From NCBI GenBank assembly GCA_946886545.1, contig CAMPIU010000006.1:1-21207 (forward strand): a stretch of 21,207 nucleotides of DNA. The letters run 5' to 3'. Position 1 is the first letter of the stretch; every line of letters starts with the position of its first letter. The DNA comes from an uncultured Flavobacteriales bacterium (GTDB lineage Bacteria > Bacteroidota > Bacteroidia > Flavobacteriales > Crocinitomicaceae). Position numbers and translations under genes: made by a program. A model generated the notes under the pieces. The model saw nothing but the letters and a program-made list of their open reading frames with translations. It was not told the DNA's origin and did no database searches. Positions 1 through 6,748 of the stretch are shown one piece after another.

Positions 1-644
1 TCGTTCTGACTCCCGACCTCAATGATCAGAAGAGTGTATTTCCGCATGCCGTTCCGGGACGATTTTATGCGACGTCACTTCCATCTTTGAATAACGACTT
101 TTCAACCATTCAATTGCTTTACAATTCATTGATCATCGACCAGGTTACTTATTATGAAGACTGGCATTTATCCCTCATTGATGATACTGAGAACAAAACA
201 TTGGAGCGGATAAATCCTGATGGAGCTTCATCCAATGCTTCCAATTGGCATACGGCCGCTGAGACAGTTGGATTTGGAACACCAGGCAAGATAAACTCTC
301 AGTACATGTCGGGAAGCATATCTTCCACTTTCGCAACTACGGAAGCCATTTTTTCGCCGGATAATGATGGTTTCCAGGATGTAATCCTGTTCCGATACAA
401 TTTTGAGGTCGGAATGATTGCCACACTTAAACTATTCGACAACCAAGGCCGCGAAGTTCGTACCTTATTCTCAAACGAATTATTGGGACAACAGGGAAGT
501 TTCACCTGGGATGGGGTGATGTCGAACAATCAAAAAGCTCCTATTGGAATTTACATTGCAGTGATCGAAGCATTTTCTGCAGAAGATAACGGGAAGCAGT
601 TTGCTAAGCGCGTTGCATTTACTTTAGCCGGAAAACTGGATTAA
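1..644 (+). CDS. Lamin-tail / FlgD-like surface protein, C-terminal part (5' end outside window)
   Basis: The frame read from base 3 is open from the window edge to the TAA at 642-644, so this is the 3' end of a longer gene; an internal TTG at 87 is not a credible start. The first ~100 visible residues look like the end of a lamin-tail domain of the kind common in large Bacteroidota exoproteins: 'DWHLSLIDD', then 'ERINPDG' and 'NWHTAAE', and a Gly/Pro 'GFGTPGKIN' close. The last ~85 residues resemble the FlgD-like Ig fold: 'FSPDNDGFQD', then 'LKLFDNQGREV', 'FTWDG' and 'APIGIYIAVIEAF'. Such proteins are usually secreted and act at the cell surface; substrate and role are unknown. No clear TIGR04183-type sorting tail follows the Ig-like domain. 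It ends against a palindromic terminator shared with the convergent pyk. Confidence 0.75.
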   Translation, partial: VLTPDLNDQKSVFPHAVPGRFYATSLPSLNNDFSTIQLLYNSLIIDQVTYYEDWHLSLIDDTENKTLERINPDGASSNASNWHTAAETVGFGTPGKINSQYMSGSISSTFATTEAIFSPDNDGFQDVILFRYNFEVGMIATLKLFDNQGREVRTLFSNELLGQQGSFTWDGVMSNNQKAPIGIYIAVIEAFSAEDNGKQFAKRVAFTLAGKLD

Positions 645-689
645 TTGAAAATGTAATTCCGATAGCTATCGGAATTACATTTTCAATTA
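642..689. terminator. 48-bp perfect palindrome, bidirectional terminator between convergent genes
   Basis: The two 24-base arms are exact reverse complements with no loop. The core is CCGATAGCTATCGG (659-672), and the outer parts are AATTGAAAATGTAATT (643-658) and its complement (673-688). It overlaps the TAA of the upstream plus-strand gene and stops 2 bases before the pyk stop codon on the other strand, so it can form a hairpin in both transcripts. The A/T-rich outer arms supply a T tract in either direction. A degenerate relative lies at 16709-16797, also between convergent genes. Confidence 0.8.
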
Positions 690-691
690 TT

Positions 692-2110
692 TTACTCTAC
701 GTAACTCAATTTCAACATATTCGATTTCCCATTTTCTTCAATTGGAATGGAAGCGATATTAATTACCAAATCACCTTGCTTCAATAAACCTTCTTTTGTC
801 AACAAATATTTAATATCTGCAATCGTATGATCTGTACTTACTTTCTTGTCGTAATAAAAAGCTCTTACGCCCCAAACCAAACTTAATTGTGTAATAATTT
901 GTTTGTTTCCTGTAAAAACAAAGATCGGAGCATTGGGTCTTTGGGAAGCGATTTTATAGGAAGTGTATCCCGAATAAGACATCGTAATAATGGCATCAGC
1001 TTCAACACGCTGTGCCAAACGACAGGCATTAAAACAGATCGAATCTGAAATAAATCGGGATTGTGATTTATCCGGAAGCTGATCTTTGTGATAAATTCCA
1101 TCGAATTTCTCCATTTCATTTACAATGTTCACCATCGTACGGATTACTTCATTCGGAAATTTACCAACTGAAGTTTCCCCGGAAAGCATTACTGCATCTG
1201 CACCATCCAAAACCGCATTCGCAACGTCATTTACTTCTGCGCGAGTAGGGGTAATATTCGTGATCATGCTTTCCATCATTTGGGTAGCTACAATAACCGG
1301 CTTGGCATGCTGATGTCCTTTACGGATCAACATTTTCTGGATCAAAGGAACATTTTGGTATGGAATTTCAACGCCCAGGTCACCACGGGCAACCATTAAA
1401 GCATCAGTTACTTTGATGATTTCATCAATATCATCTATCGCTTCCGGTTTCTCAATTTTTGCAACCACAAGGGCTTTTGCTTGTCGGTTTGAAATGATGT
1501 GTTTCAATTCAATAATATCTCTTGCAGAACGTACAAATGACAATCCGATCCAATCTACGTCATTACTCAAAGCGAACTCCAGATCTTCTCTGTCTTTTTC
1601 AGTCAGAGACGGCAATGATATTTTTGTATTCGGAAGGTTGACCCCTTTTTTGGAGGAAAGAATTCCGCCATGGATCACCTTTGCTTTGATCTCCGATTCG
1701 CCATTGGTCGATACAATTTCCATTTGCAATTTTCCATCATCCAGCAGGATTCGTTCACCTGGTAGCACATCACGCGGCATGAGAGAATAACTGATACCAA
1801 ATTTTTCTGCCGTACCGGTAATACGTTCGGTTACAATGGTAACAATAGAGCCTTCTACCATCATAACCCCATTGTTTTCCATTTCGTAGGTTCTGATTTT
1901 CGGACCTTGCAAATCCGCCAAGATCGAAACATTCAAACCAGTTTCTTTGTTGATCTCACGAATTAGTTCAATACTTTTTTTATGGTCTTCGTGAGATCCG
2001 TGCGAACAATTTAAACGACAAACGTTCAAACCATCCAATATCATTTGTTTTAATACTTCTTTATCTGCAGTAGCGGGACCTAAAGTTGCTACGATTTTTG
2101 TTTTTTTCAT
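692..2110 (-). CDS. pyk: Pyruvate kinase
   Basis: Catalyses the last step of glycolysis, phosphoenolpyruvate plus ADP to pyruvate plus ATP, in the cytosol. The 472-residue length is normal for the family. Visible marks are the N-terminal 'KIVATLGPAT', the 'NVCRLNCSHGSHEDH' stretch with the substrate/K+-site residues R32, N34 and S36, the B domain around 75-160, 'VAKIEKPEAI' with the catalytic K218 and metal ligand E220, 'VARGDLGVEIP' (D244), 'TRAEVNDVANAVLDGADAVMLSGETS', and a C-terminal allosteric-type domain. The ATG overlaps the stop of the IPExxxVDY gene upstream (ATGA, 2107-2110), so the two are translationally coupled and probably share a promoter. The 3' end is closed by the 642-689 palindrome. 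Confidence 0.97.
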   Translation of the reverse strand: MKKTKIVATLGPATADKEVLKQMILDGLNVCRLNCSHGSHEDHKKSIELIREINKETGLNVSILADLQGPKIRTYEMENNGVMMVEGSIVTIVTERITGTAEKFGISYSLMPRDVLPGERILLDDGKLQMEIVSTNGESEIKAKVIHGGILSSKKGVNLPNTKISLPSLTEKDREDLEFALSNDVDWIGLSFVRSARDIIELKHIISNRQAKALVVAKIEKPEAIDDIDEIIKVTDALMVARGDLGVEIPYQNVPLIQKMLIRKGHQHAKPVIVATQMMESMITNITPTRAEVNDVANAVLDGADAVMLSGETSVGKFPNEVIRTMVNIVNEMEKFDGIYHKDQLPDKSQSRFISDSICFNACRLAQRVEADAIITMSYSGYTSYKIASQRPNAPIFVFTGNKQIITQLSLVWGVRAFYYDKKVSTDHTIADIKYLLTKEGLLKQGDLVINIASIPIEENGKSNMLKLSYVE

Positions 2111-2538
2111 TCGAAAATTATTAGTTCTGCTGAAGGAATTGCGGCGGCCTCAAAAACATAGGCGGCCATTACGCTATTTGATTCACGGATCCGTTCTACC
2201 AAATCATCTAATTCGTGAAGTACATTTTCTCTTAGAATTAAAAAATAGTCAATTTGGTTCTTTTCCGGAATCAAGAATTTACCTTCGGATTTATTCTTAA
2301 TTAAATACCATTCCATGTGATCTACCTCATCGATAAATACATGAAAACTGTGTTGCGAAACGATTGCACCTTTTCGGGATTGAATCACAAATGGTTCTTC
2401 ACTTTTTGTCAATTCAAGTTCCAGAATTTTGTTGATTCCCCAAGCCAAACGGTAATCACTGTGATGAGAACAGATACCGATTAGTTCAAAGTCTACAGAA
2501 GTTTCTAATGAAAGTACATGACGCTTTTGTTTGCTCAT
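2107..2538 (-). CDS. IPExxxVDY family protein
   Basis: A 143-residue cytosolic-looking protein with no signal peptide or membrane segment. It carries the family signature at residues 90-98 as IPEKNQIDY (Ile in place of the usual Val). The family is named only after this motif, is confined to Bacteroidota, and has no established biochemical function that I know of. It commonly sits next to pyk, as here, where its TGA overlaps the pyk ATG by four bases; this suggests a role linked to pyruvate kinase expression or activity, which is inference. The ATG at 2536-2538 is preceded by a good Bacteroidota promoter at 2559-2588. Confidence 0.88.
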   Translation of the reverse strand: MSKQKRHVLSLETSVDFELIGICSHHSDYRLAWGINKILELELTKSEEPFVIQSRKGAIVSQHSFHVFIDEVDHMEWYLIKNKSEGKFLIPEKNQIDYFLILRENVLHELDDLVERIRESNSVMAAYVFEAAAIPSAELIIFE

Positions 2539-2558
2539 CCACTTTAAATTTATTCAGG

Positions 2559-2588
2559 TGAAGATACGCAATATCTTGCAAACCGCAA
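2559..2588 (-). promoter_or_regulatory. Predicted Bacteroidota-type promoter of the IPExxxVDY-pyk operon
   Basis: On the minus strand there is TTG (2588-2586), a 19-base spacer, then TATCTTCA (2566-2559), close to the TAnnTTTG -7 box. Transcription would begin about 15-20 bases upstream of the ATG at 2538. The call rests on motif match only. Confidence 0.5.
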
Positions 2589-2616
2589 TCAATTACGAGT
2601 TAGGATTTAATTAAGA

Positions 2617-2632
2617 AACATTCTAGAATGTT
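2617..2632. repeat. 16-bp perfect palindrome downstream of rnc
   Basis: AACATTCT followed by its exact complement AGAATGTT lies 15 bases past the rnc stop and upstream of the IPExxxVDY promoter. It could be a weak terminator for acpP-fabF-rnc or an operator; the T tract after it on the minus strand is poor (TTTCTTAATT). Confidence 0.35.
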
Positions 2633-2647
2633 ACTAAAACAAGTCTT

Positions 2648-3370
2648 TCAGATCTCCCCCATTAAAATCAGGGTTTCTTTGGCGGCTGCCTGTTCGGCTA
2701 ATTTTTTAGAATTTCCGGTTCCCTTACCGTACTTTACATCATTGACCTGAACGATCACTTCGTAAAACCAGGTACCGTGGTTATTTTCTTCGCGTAGAAC
2801 GGCAAACTCCAGATTTAATCTTCTTTTTTGGCTCCAGATAAACAATTTGGATTTAAAGTCGATTTCTTCTTCCAGGATCTTGTTCAGATCCACATATTTG
2901 CGGAAAATATGATTGTAAATAATCTTCTTGGTTGCCTCGTAAGAACTATCGAGATAAATTGCCCCGATGATTGCCTCGAAGGCATTTCCTTCCAGGGATG
3001 ATAAGTTGATTGATCTTCCCTTATTATAACGCAGGATAGAGCGTAATTCCAGTTCTTCTCCAATTTCGGAAAGTGTTTTCCTGGAAACGACTTTTGATTT
3101 CACTTTGGTCAGATACCCTTCATCTTCTTCCGGAAAGCGCTGGAATAAAAACTCTGCGATAATGGAATCCAAAATTGCATCACCTAAAAATTCCAGGCGT
3201 TCATTTGAAAAATCTTTCTGACCATGATATGCAATGGACCGATGGGTTACCGCCTGGTAAAACAGTTCGATATTCTTTGGCCTGTATCCAAAACGATTGA
3301 CAAAAAATCGAATGAATGCAACGTCTTCCTGAGACCGATTTTGCTTTAAGAATGGTAGTCTAAACCTCAC
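2648..3370 (-). CDS. rnc: Ribonuclease III
   Basis: Double-stranded-RNA endonuclease that processes rRNA precursors and other structured transcripts. The 240-residue protein has the nuclease signature NERLEFLGDAIL at 56-67; E57, E60 and D64 match E. coli E38, E41 and D45. A second acidic cluster is 'EGNAFEAIIGAIYLD' with E132 matching the catalytic E117. A C-terminal dsRNA-binding domain (about 171-238) ends in 'NSKKLAEQAAAKETL'. The position matching E. coli metal ligand D114 is N129. The start is GTG (3368-3370): an in-frame stop lies immediately upstream and no later Met is usable. It follows the fabF stop by 7 bases, so acpP-fabF-rnc is an operon. Confidence 0.95.
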   Translation of the reverse strand: MRFRLPFLKQNRSQEDVAFIRFFVNRFGYRPKNIELFYQAVTHRSIAYHGQKDFSNERLEFLGDAILDSIIAEFLFQRFPEEDEGYLTKVKSKVVSRKTLSEIGEELELRSILRYNKGRSINLSSLEGNAFEAIIGAIYLDSSYEATKKIIYNHIFRKYVDLNKILEEEIDFKSKLFIWSQKRRLNLEFAVLREENNHGTWFYEVIVQVNDVKYGKGTGNSKKLAEQAAAKETLILMGEI

Positions 3371-3377
3371 CTAATTA

Positions 3378-4631
3378 TTAACCTTTATACTTTCGCACGA
3401 TCACAGAAGTATTGTGACCACCGAAACCGAAGGTGTTTGATAAGGCAACATCCACAGTACGGTGCTGAGCTTTATTAAATGTGAAGTTCAATCGATTGTC
3501 GATTTCAGGATCATCTGTGAAATGATTAATTGTTGGGGGAACAACATCATTTTTAACTGCCAGGATACATGCAATTGCTTCAATAGCTCCTGCAGCTCCT
3601 AATAAGTGACCTGTCATTGATTTGGTGGAACTGATGTTCAGGTTGTAAGCATGTTCTCCGAATACTTGCAGAATTGCCTTTGTTTCAGCAATATCACCAA
3701 GCGGAGTAGATGTACCATGAACATTTATGTAATCAATTGCGGCTGCATCCAATTCGGCATCTTCCAATGCGGCAATCATCGTGTTTCTTGCGCCAAGTCC
3801 ATCCGGATGTGGAGCAGTCATGTGATATGCATCACCAGACATTCCACCTCCAAGAACTTCTGCATAGATTTTAGCTCCACGTTTTTTTGCATGCTCGTAT
3901 TCTTCCAAAATAAGTGCACCACCACCTTCTCCCAATACAAAACCATCGCGGTCTAAGTCAAAAGGGCGAGAAGCAGTTTCCGGTGAATCATTTCGAGTGG
4001 ACAAAGCTCTTAAAGCATTAAATCCACCCATTCCCATTTCATTTACTGCGGCTTCAGACCCACCTGTAACAATTGCATCTGCTTTACCCAAGCGAATCAA
4101 ATTGAACGAGTCAATGATTGCATTTGTAGCCGAAGCACAAGCAGAAACAGTTACGTAGTTTGGTCCTCGTAAGCCATATTTAATGGAAATATGACCCGCA
4201 GCAATATCTGCGATCATTTTAGGGATAAAGAAGGGATTGAACTTGGGAGTTCCATCACCTGCAAAGAAATTTTGAGACTCATCCTGGAAGGTTTTCAATC
4301 CACCGATCCCGGAACCCCAAATAACACCGATACGGTCTACATTCGGGTTCGACTCCATCAATTCAGAATCAACCATGGCCTCTGTAGCAGAGACCATGGC
4401 GTATTGTGAAAATTGATCTAATTTCCGTGCTTCTTTTTTGTCGATATGATCTTCGACATTAAAATTTTTAATCTCACAAGCAAACTGCGTCTTAAACAAG
4501 GATGCGTCGAATTGTTTGATTGGAGCAGCACCACTTTTCCCTTTCAGTAATGCATCCCAATATTCTGCAACAGTATTACCAATAGGTGTAATAGCACCCA
4601 ACCCAGTTACAACAACCCTCTTCAGCTCCAT
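3378..4631 (-). CDS. fabF: Beta-ketoacyl-ACP synthase II
   Basis: Condenses malonyl-ACP with a growing acyl-ACP in type II fatty-acid synthesis. The 417-residue protein shows the complete thiolase-fold catalytic set: nucleophile C165 in 'VSACASATNAI', H305 in 'NVHGTSTPLGD', K337 in 'STKSMTGH' and H342 in 'GHLLGAAGA', with the typical C-terminal 'NTFGFGGHN'. The N-terminal 'VVVTGLGAITPIGN' supports the ATG start. It lies 42 bases after acpP, which encodes the acyl carrier it acts on, and 7 bases before rnc, an arrangement common in Bacteroidota. Confidence 0.97.
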   Translation of the reverse strand: MELKRVVVTGLGAITPIGNTVAEYWDALLKGKSGAAPIKQFDASLFKTQFACEIKNFNVEDHIDKKEARKLDQFSQYAMVSATEAMVDSELMESNPNVDRIGVIWGSGIGGLKTFQDESQNFFAGDGTPKFNPFFIPKMIADIAAGHISIKYGLRGPNYVTVSACASATNAIIDSFNLIRLGKADAIVTGGSEAAVNEMGMGGFNALRALSTRNDSPETASRPFDLDRDGFVLGEGGGALILEEYEHAKKRGAKIYAEVLGGGMSGDAYHMTAPHPDGLGARNTMIAALEDAELDAAAIDYINVHGTSTPLGDIAETKAILQVFGEHAYNLNISSTKSMTGHLLGAAGAIEAIACILAVKNDVVPPTINHFTDDPEIDNRLNFTFNKAQHRTVDVALSNTFGFGGHNTSVIVRKYKG

Positions 4632-4673
4632 AAATAATTAATTCGTTTTGAATGCTTGGAAAACTAAGATCTC

Positions 4674-4910
4674 TTAGTTAGCGTTTTGCTCGATATAAGA
4701 AACTGCGTCACCAACTGTTTGAATGTTCTCAGCTTGATCATCTGGAATAGCGATGTTGAATTCTTTTTCGAATTCCATGATCAATTCTACAGTATCTAGT
4801 GAATCAGCACCTAGATCATTTGTGAAGCTTGCTTCGTTTGTTACTTCGCTTTCTTCAACTCCTAACTTATCTACGATAATAGATATTACTCTTGATTTGA
4901 TATCAGACAT
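4674..4910 (-). CDS. acpP: Acyl carrier protein
   Basis: A 78-residue acidic carrier for acyl chains in fatty-acid synthesis. The phosphopantetheine site is S37 in '[11 protein letters not shown]', followed by the helix II/III sequence '[13 protein letters not shown]'. The reading frame stays open 20 codons further upstream, but that extension ('[20 protein letters not shown]') is unlike any ACP; the ATG at 4908-4910 gives the standard '[18 protein letters not shown]' N-terminus, so I place the start there. It is the first gene of the acpP-fabF-rnc operon and is divergent from purN. Its promoter should lie within 4911-5050, but no clean -7 box stands out. Confidence 0.96.
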   Translation of the reverse strand: MSDIKSRVISIIVDKLGVEESEVTNEASFTNDLGADSLDTVELIMEFEKEFNIAIPDDQAENIQTVGDAVSYIEQNAN

Positions 4911-5034
4911 CTCAATTCTTTTATAAGGTTTTTCAGCTTGCAAAGAAAATAGGAAATGCGATAAAAACAAAATATAAAGTGACTTAATTACATTTTAAGT
5001 CTTTGGAAAATCTTGTTTTCAGCTTGAAATCCGC

Positions 5035-5066
5035 TTGTGCTGTGTCATTTGGATTATGTAACTTTG
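5035..5066 (+). promoter_or_regulatory. Predicted promoter of purN, almost touching the start codon
   Basis: TTG (5035-5037), a 21-base spacer, and TAACTTTG (5059-5066), an exact TAnnTTTG match. Only four bases separate the -7 box from the ATG at 5071. If transcription starts the usual few bases after the box, the mRNA has little or no 5' leader. Confidence 0.6.
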
Positions 5067-5070
5067 TGCC

Positions 5071-5646
5071 ATGAATAAGAAATCCATAGCGCTATTCGCA
5101 TCGGGTAATGGTTCAAATGCCGTGAATTTGATCCGTTTTTTTCAGAATCACCCAAAAATTGAGGTGAAAACTTTGATCTGTAACAAGCCGGACGCACCCG
5201 TTGTGTCAAAAGCAGAATCCTTAGGTGTGGAGGTTTTGGTCTTTAACAACGAAGAGTTTGAAAGTGGTCTTACTGTCTTACAGGAATTGGATTATCGTTC
5301 TATCGATTGGATCGTACTGGCAGGATTTTTACGTAAAATTCCTATAAATATCATTCGCGGGTATCAAAACCGTATTATCAACATTCACCCTTCCCTTCTT
5401 CCGAAATATGGTGGAAAAGGGATGTATGGGAAGTTCGTACACAACGCGGTCATAGAGGCTAAAGAATTAAAAAGCGGGATTTCCATCCATCTTGTAAACG
5501 AAGAATTTGATGAAGGGGAAATTCTTGCCCAGTTTGAAACAGAACTGACCGGTAATGACACTTGTGATTCACTCGCTGAGAAAATTCATACCCTGGAACA
5601 CAAACATTTCCCTATCATTGTAGAACAAACGGTTTTAAATCACTAA
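5071..5646 (+). CDS. purN: Phosphoribosylglycinamide formyltransferase
   Basis: Transfers the formyl group of 10-formyl-tetrahydrofolate to GAR, the third step of de novo purine synthesis. The 191-residue length is typical. Visible are the Gly-rich nucleotide loop SGNGSN (11-16), the 'IINIHPSLLPKYGGKGMYG' block with catalytic N104 and H106, and catalytic D147 in 'VNEEFDEGEI'. ATG 5071 is fixed by the promoter immediately upstream. marC follows after 3 bases, so both are probably on one transcript. purH, a later step of the same pathway, is in this window at 9505-11037 but on the other strand and not co-transcribed. Confidence 0.95.
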   Translation: MNKKSIALFASGNGSNAVNLIRFFQNHPKIEVKTLICNKPDAPVVSKAESLGVEVLVFNNEEFESGLTVLQELDYRSIDWIVLAGFLRKIPINIIRGYQNRIINIHPSLLPKYGGKGMYGKFVHNAVIEAKELKSGISIHLVNEEFDEGEILAQFETELTGNDTCDSLAEKIHTLEHKHFPIIVEQTVLNH

Positions 5647-5649
5647 GAT

Positions 5650-6289
5650 ATGCTAAACTATTTCTGGGCTTTTAATTGGGGTGAGCTTTTTAAAGCTTCC
5701 ATGGTATTGTTTGCTGTAATTGATGTGATCGGTTCGGTTCCGCTGATTATCAAAATTAAGGAACAGAGTGGTGATATCCATCCTGCAAGAACCAGTTTTG
5801 TTTCTTTGGGGATTATGATCGGTTTCTTGATTTTAGGAGAATCTATCCTGAAGTTATTTGGAGTCGATGTGGGGATCTTTTGCTGTTGCCGGCTCCCTCA
5901 TTTTATTTGCCATGAGCCTGGAAATGATCCTTGGGGTGCGTTTATTCCGCGATTCCGTATCCGGAAAAACTGCCAGTGTGGTTCCTTTGGCTTTCCCAAT
6001 TATTGCCGGGGCAGGTACTATGACTACCCTGGTTTCATTGCGAGCAGAATTCCAGAATATCAACATTGTATTGGCTATTTTACTGAATGTATTGCTTGTC
6101 TATATTGTTCTTCGTTTGACGAAAAAGATCGAGCATTTACTTGGTCCGGGGGGAATTGCAATTATGAAAAAGGTTTTTGGAATTATTCTTCTGGCTATCG
6201 CAGTAAAACTGTTTACAACAAATATTGCCAATATCATCCTAAACGTTGAAGCAGAAAAGAGCGTTCAAAAGGTTGAGAATCCACGTTAA
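5650..6289 (+). pseudogene. MarC-family integral membrane protein, frameshifted
   Basis: Two overlapping frames together make one MarC/YhgN-type protein, a family of small inner-membrane proteins with about six helices and no settled function. Frame one gives residues 1-75 ('KASMVLFAVIDVIGSVPLII' to 'LFGVDVG'); the next frame continues 'SFAVAGSLILFAMSLEMILG' to the TAA at 6289. The switch falls in the run GGGG at 5871-5874; removing one G restores a continuous 212-residue protein of normal family length. Without correction, the first frame runs into Cys/Pro-rich non-membrane sequence to 6249. Every other MarC hallmark is intact, so the lesion is recent or a sequencing/assembly error in a homopolymer. 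It sits 3 bases after purN. Confidence 0.85.
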
Positions 6290-6697
6290 TCAGAAGCAAA
6301 GGCAGTCTATCTATCAGTTATTTAAGGTATTTATAACGATAGACTGTAGAGGTAAAGACTAAAAAGAGACAATAGCCTTTGTAACGGACCAGAGTTCGCA
6401 TCAGCTAGGGGGATATTAGGATTTTAAGATCCCGAAGTAAATCGGGACAGGTATATCGGACTTCAGGGTGTTAAGACAACTAAAAAGCACGAGCCAGAGT
6501 CTCGCGCCAGCTTGAGATCTCGCGATAGCTTAGTTAAATATATCTACTTGTGGTTAAAAATATATACAAACGTAACTATATCTATGCTTCATCTATGCTT
6601 TAATTATGCTATATTCTTGCTTTAAACTTGGAGTTGACCCGTCCTAAAATAACTATACAGGTTATTGATTAGGTGACCTATGGGGAAAAATATAGGC
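6290..6697. other. Gene-free stretch with short repeats between marC and mreB
   Basis: No credible ORF or recognisable RNA gene. What can be seen: an imperfect hairpin with arms CAGTCTATC (6303-6311) and GATAGACTG (6338-6346) plus an inner GTTAT/ATAAC pair, which may end the purN-marC transcript; a short inverted repeat TCCCGA/TCGGGA (6430-6447); a two-copy direct repeat GAGTCTCGCGCCAGCTT / GAGATCTCGCGATAGCTT (6497-6531); a loose ~12-base tandem repeat around TCTATGCTT (6580-6625); and an AATAAC/GTTATT inverted repeat (6648-6666) following TTGACCCGTCCTAAAATA. The last block resembles an insertion-sequence end, but that is only an impression. Confidence 0.5.
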
Positions 6698-6737
6698 AAA
6701 AAAGAAGGGGCGAAAAATTTTTCGCCCCTTCTTTTTT
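6698..6737 (-). terminator. mreB terminator, 40-bp perfect loopless palindrome
   Basis: Left arm AAAAAAGAAGGGGCGAAAAA and its exact complement meet with no spacer, 11 bases past the mreB stop. The GC core GAAGGGGCG/CGCCCCTTC is flanked by A and T runs, giving a strong rho-independent hairpin with a T tract on the minus strand. The symmetry would also stop plus-strand transcripts coming from marC. Confidence 0.85.
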
Positions 6738-6748
6738 GTATGTTTCTT

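Noticed and set aside
87..644. Complete gene starting at TTG 87
   Set aside because: The frame is open to the window edge and upstream residues continue the lamin-tail-like sequence, so this is the end of a longer gene.
4911..4970. 20-residue N-terminal extension of acyl carrier protein
   Set aside because: The extension matches no ACP; the internal ATG at 4910 gives the standard N-terminus.
4911..5070. Purine riboswitch upstream of purN
   Set aside because: The predicted promoter lies four bases before the start codon, leaving no leader to hold an aptamer.
5871..5881. Programmed ribosomal frameshift in marC
   Set aside because: There is no slippery heptamer with a downstream structure that I can see, MarC proteins are not known to use one, and a single extra G explains it more simply.
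6580..6625. Possible CRISPR or iteron array
   Set aside because: The ~12-base units are degenerate, without spacers of uniform length, and no cas or replication gene is nearby.
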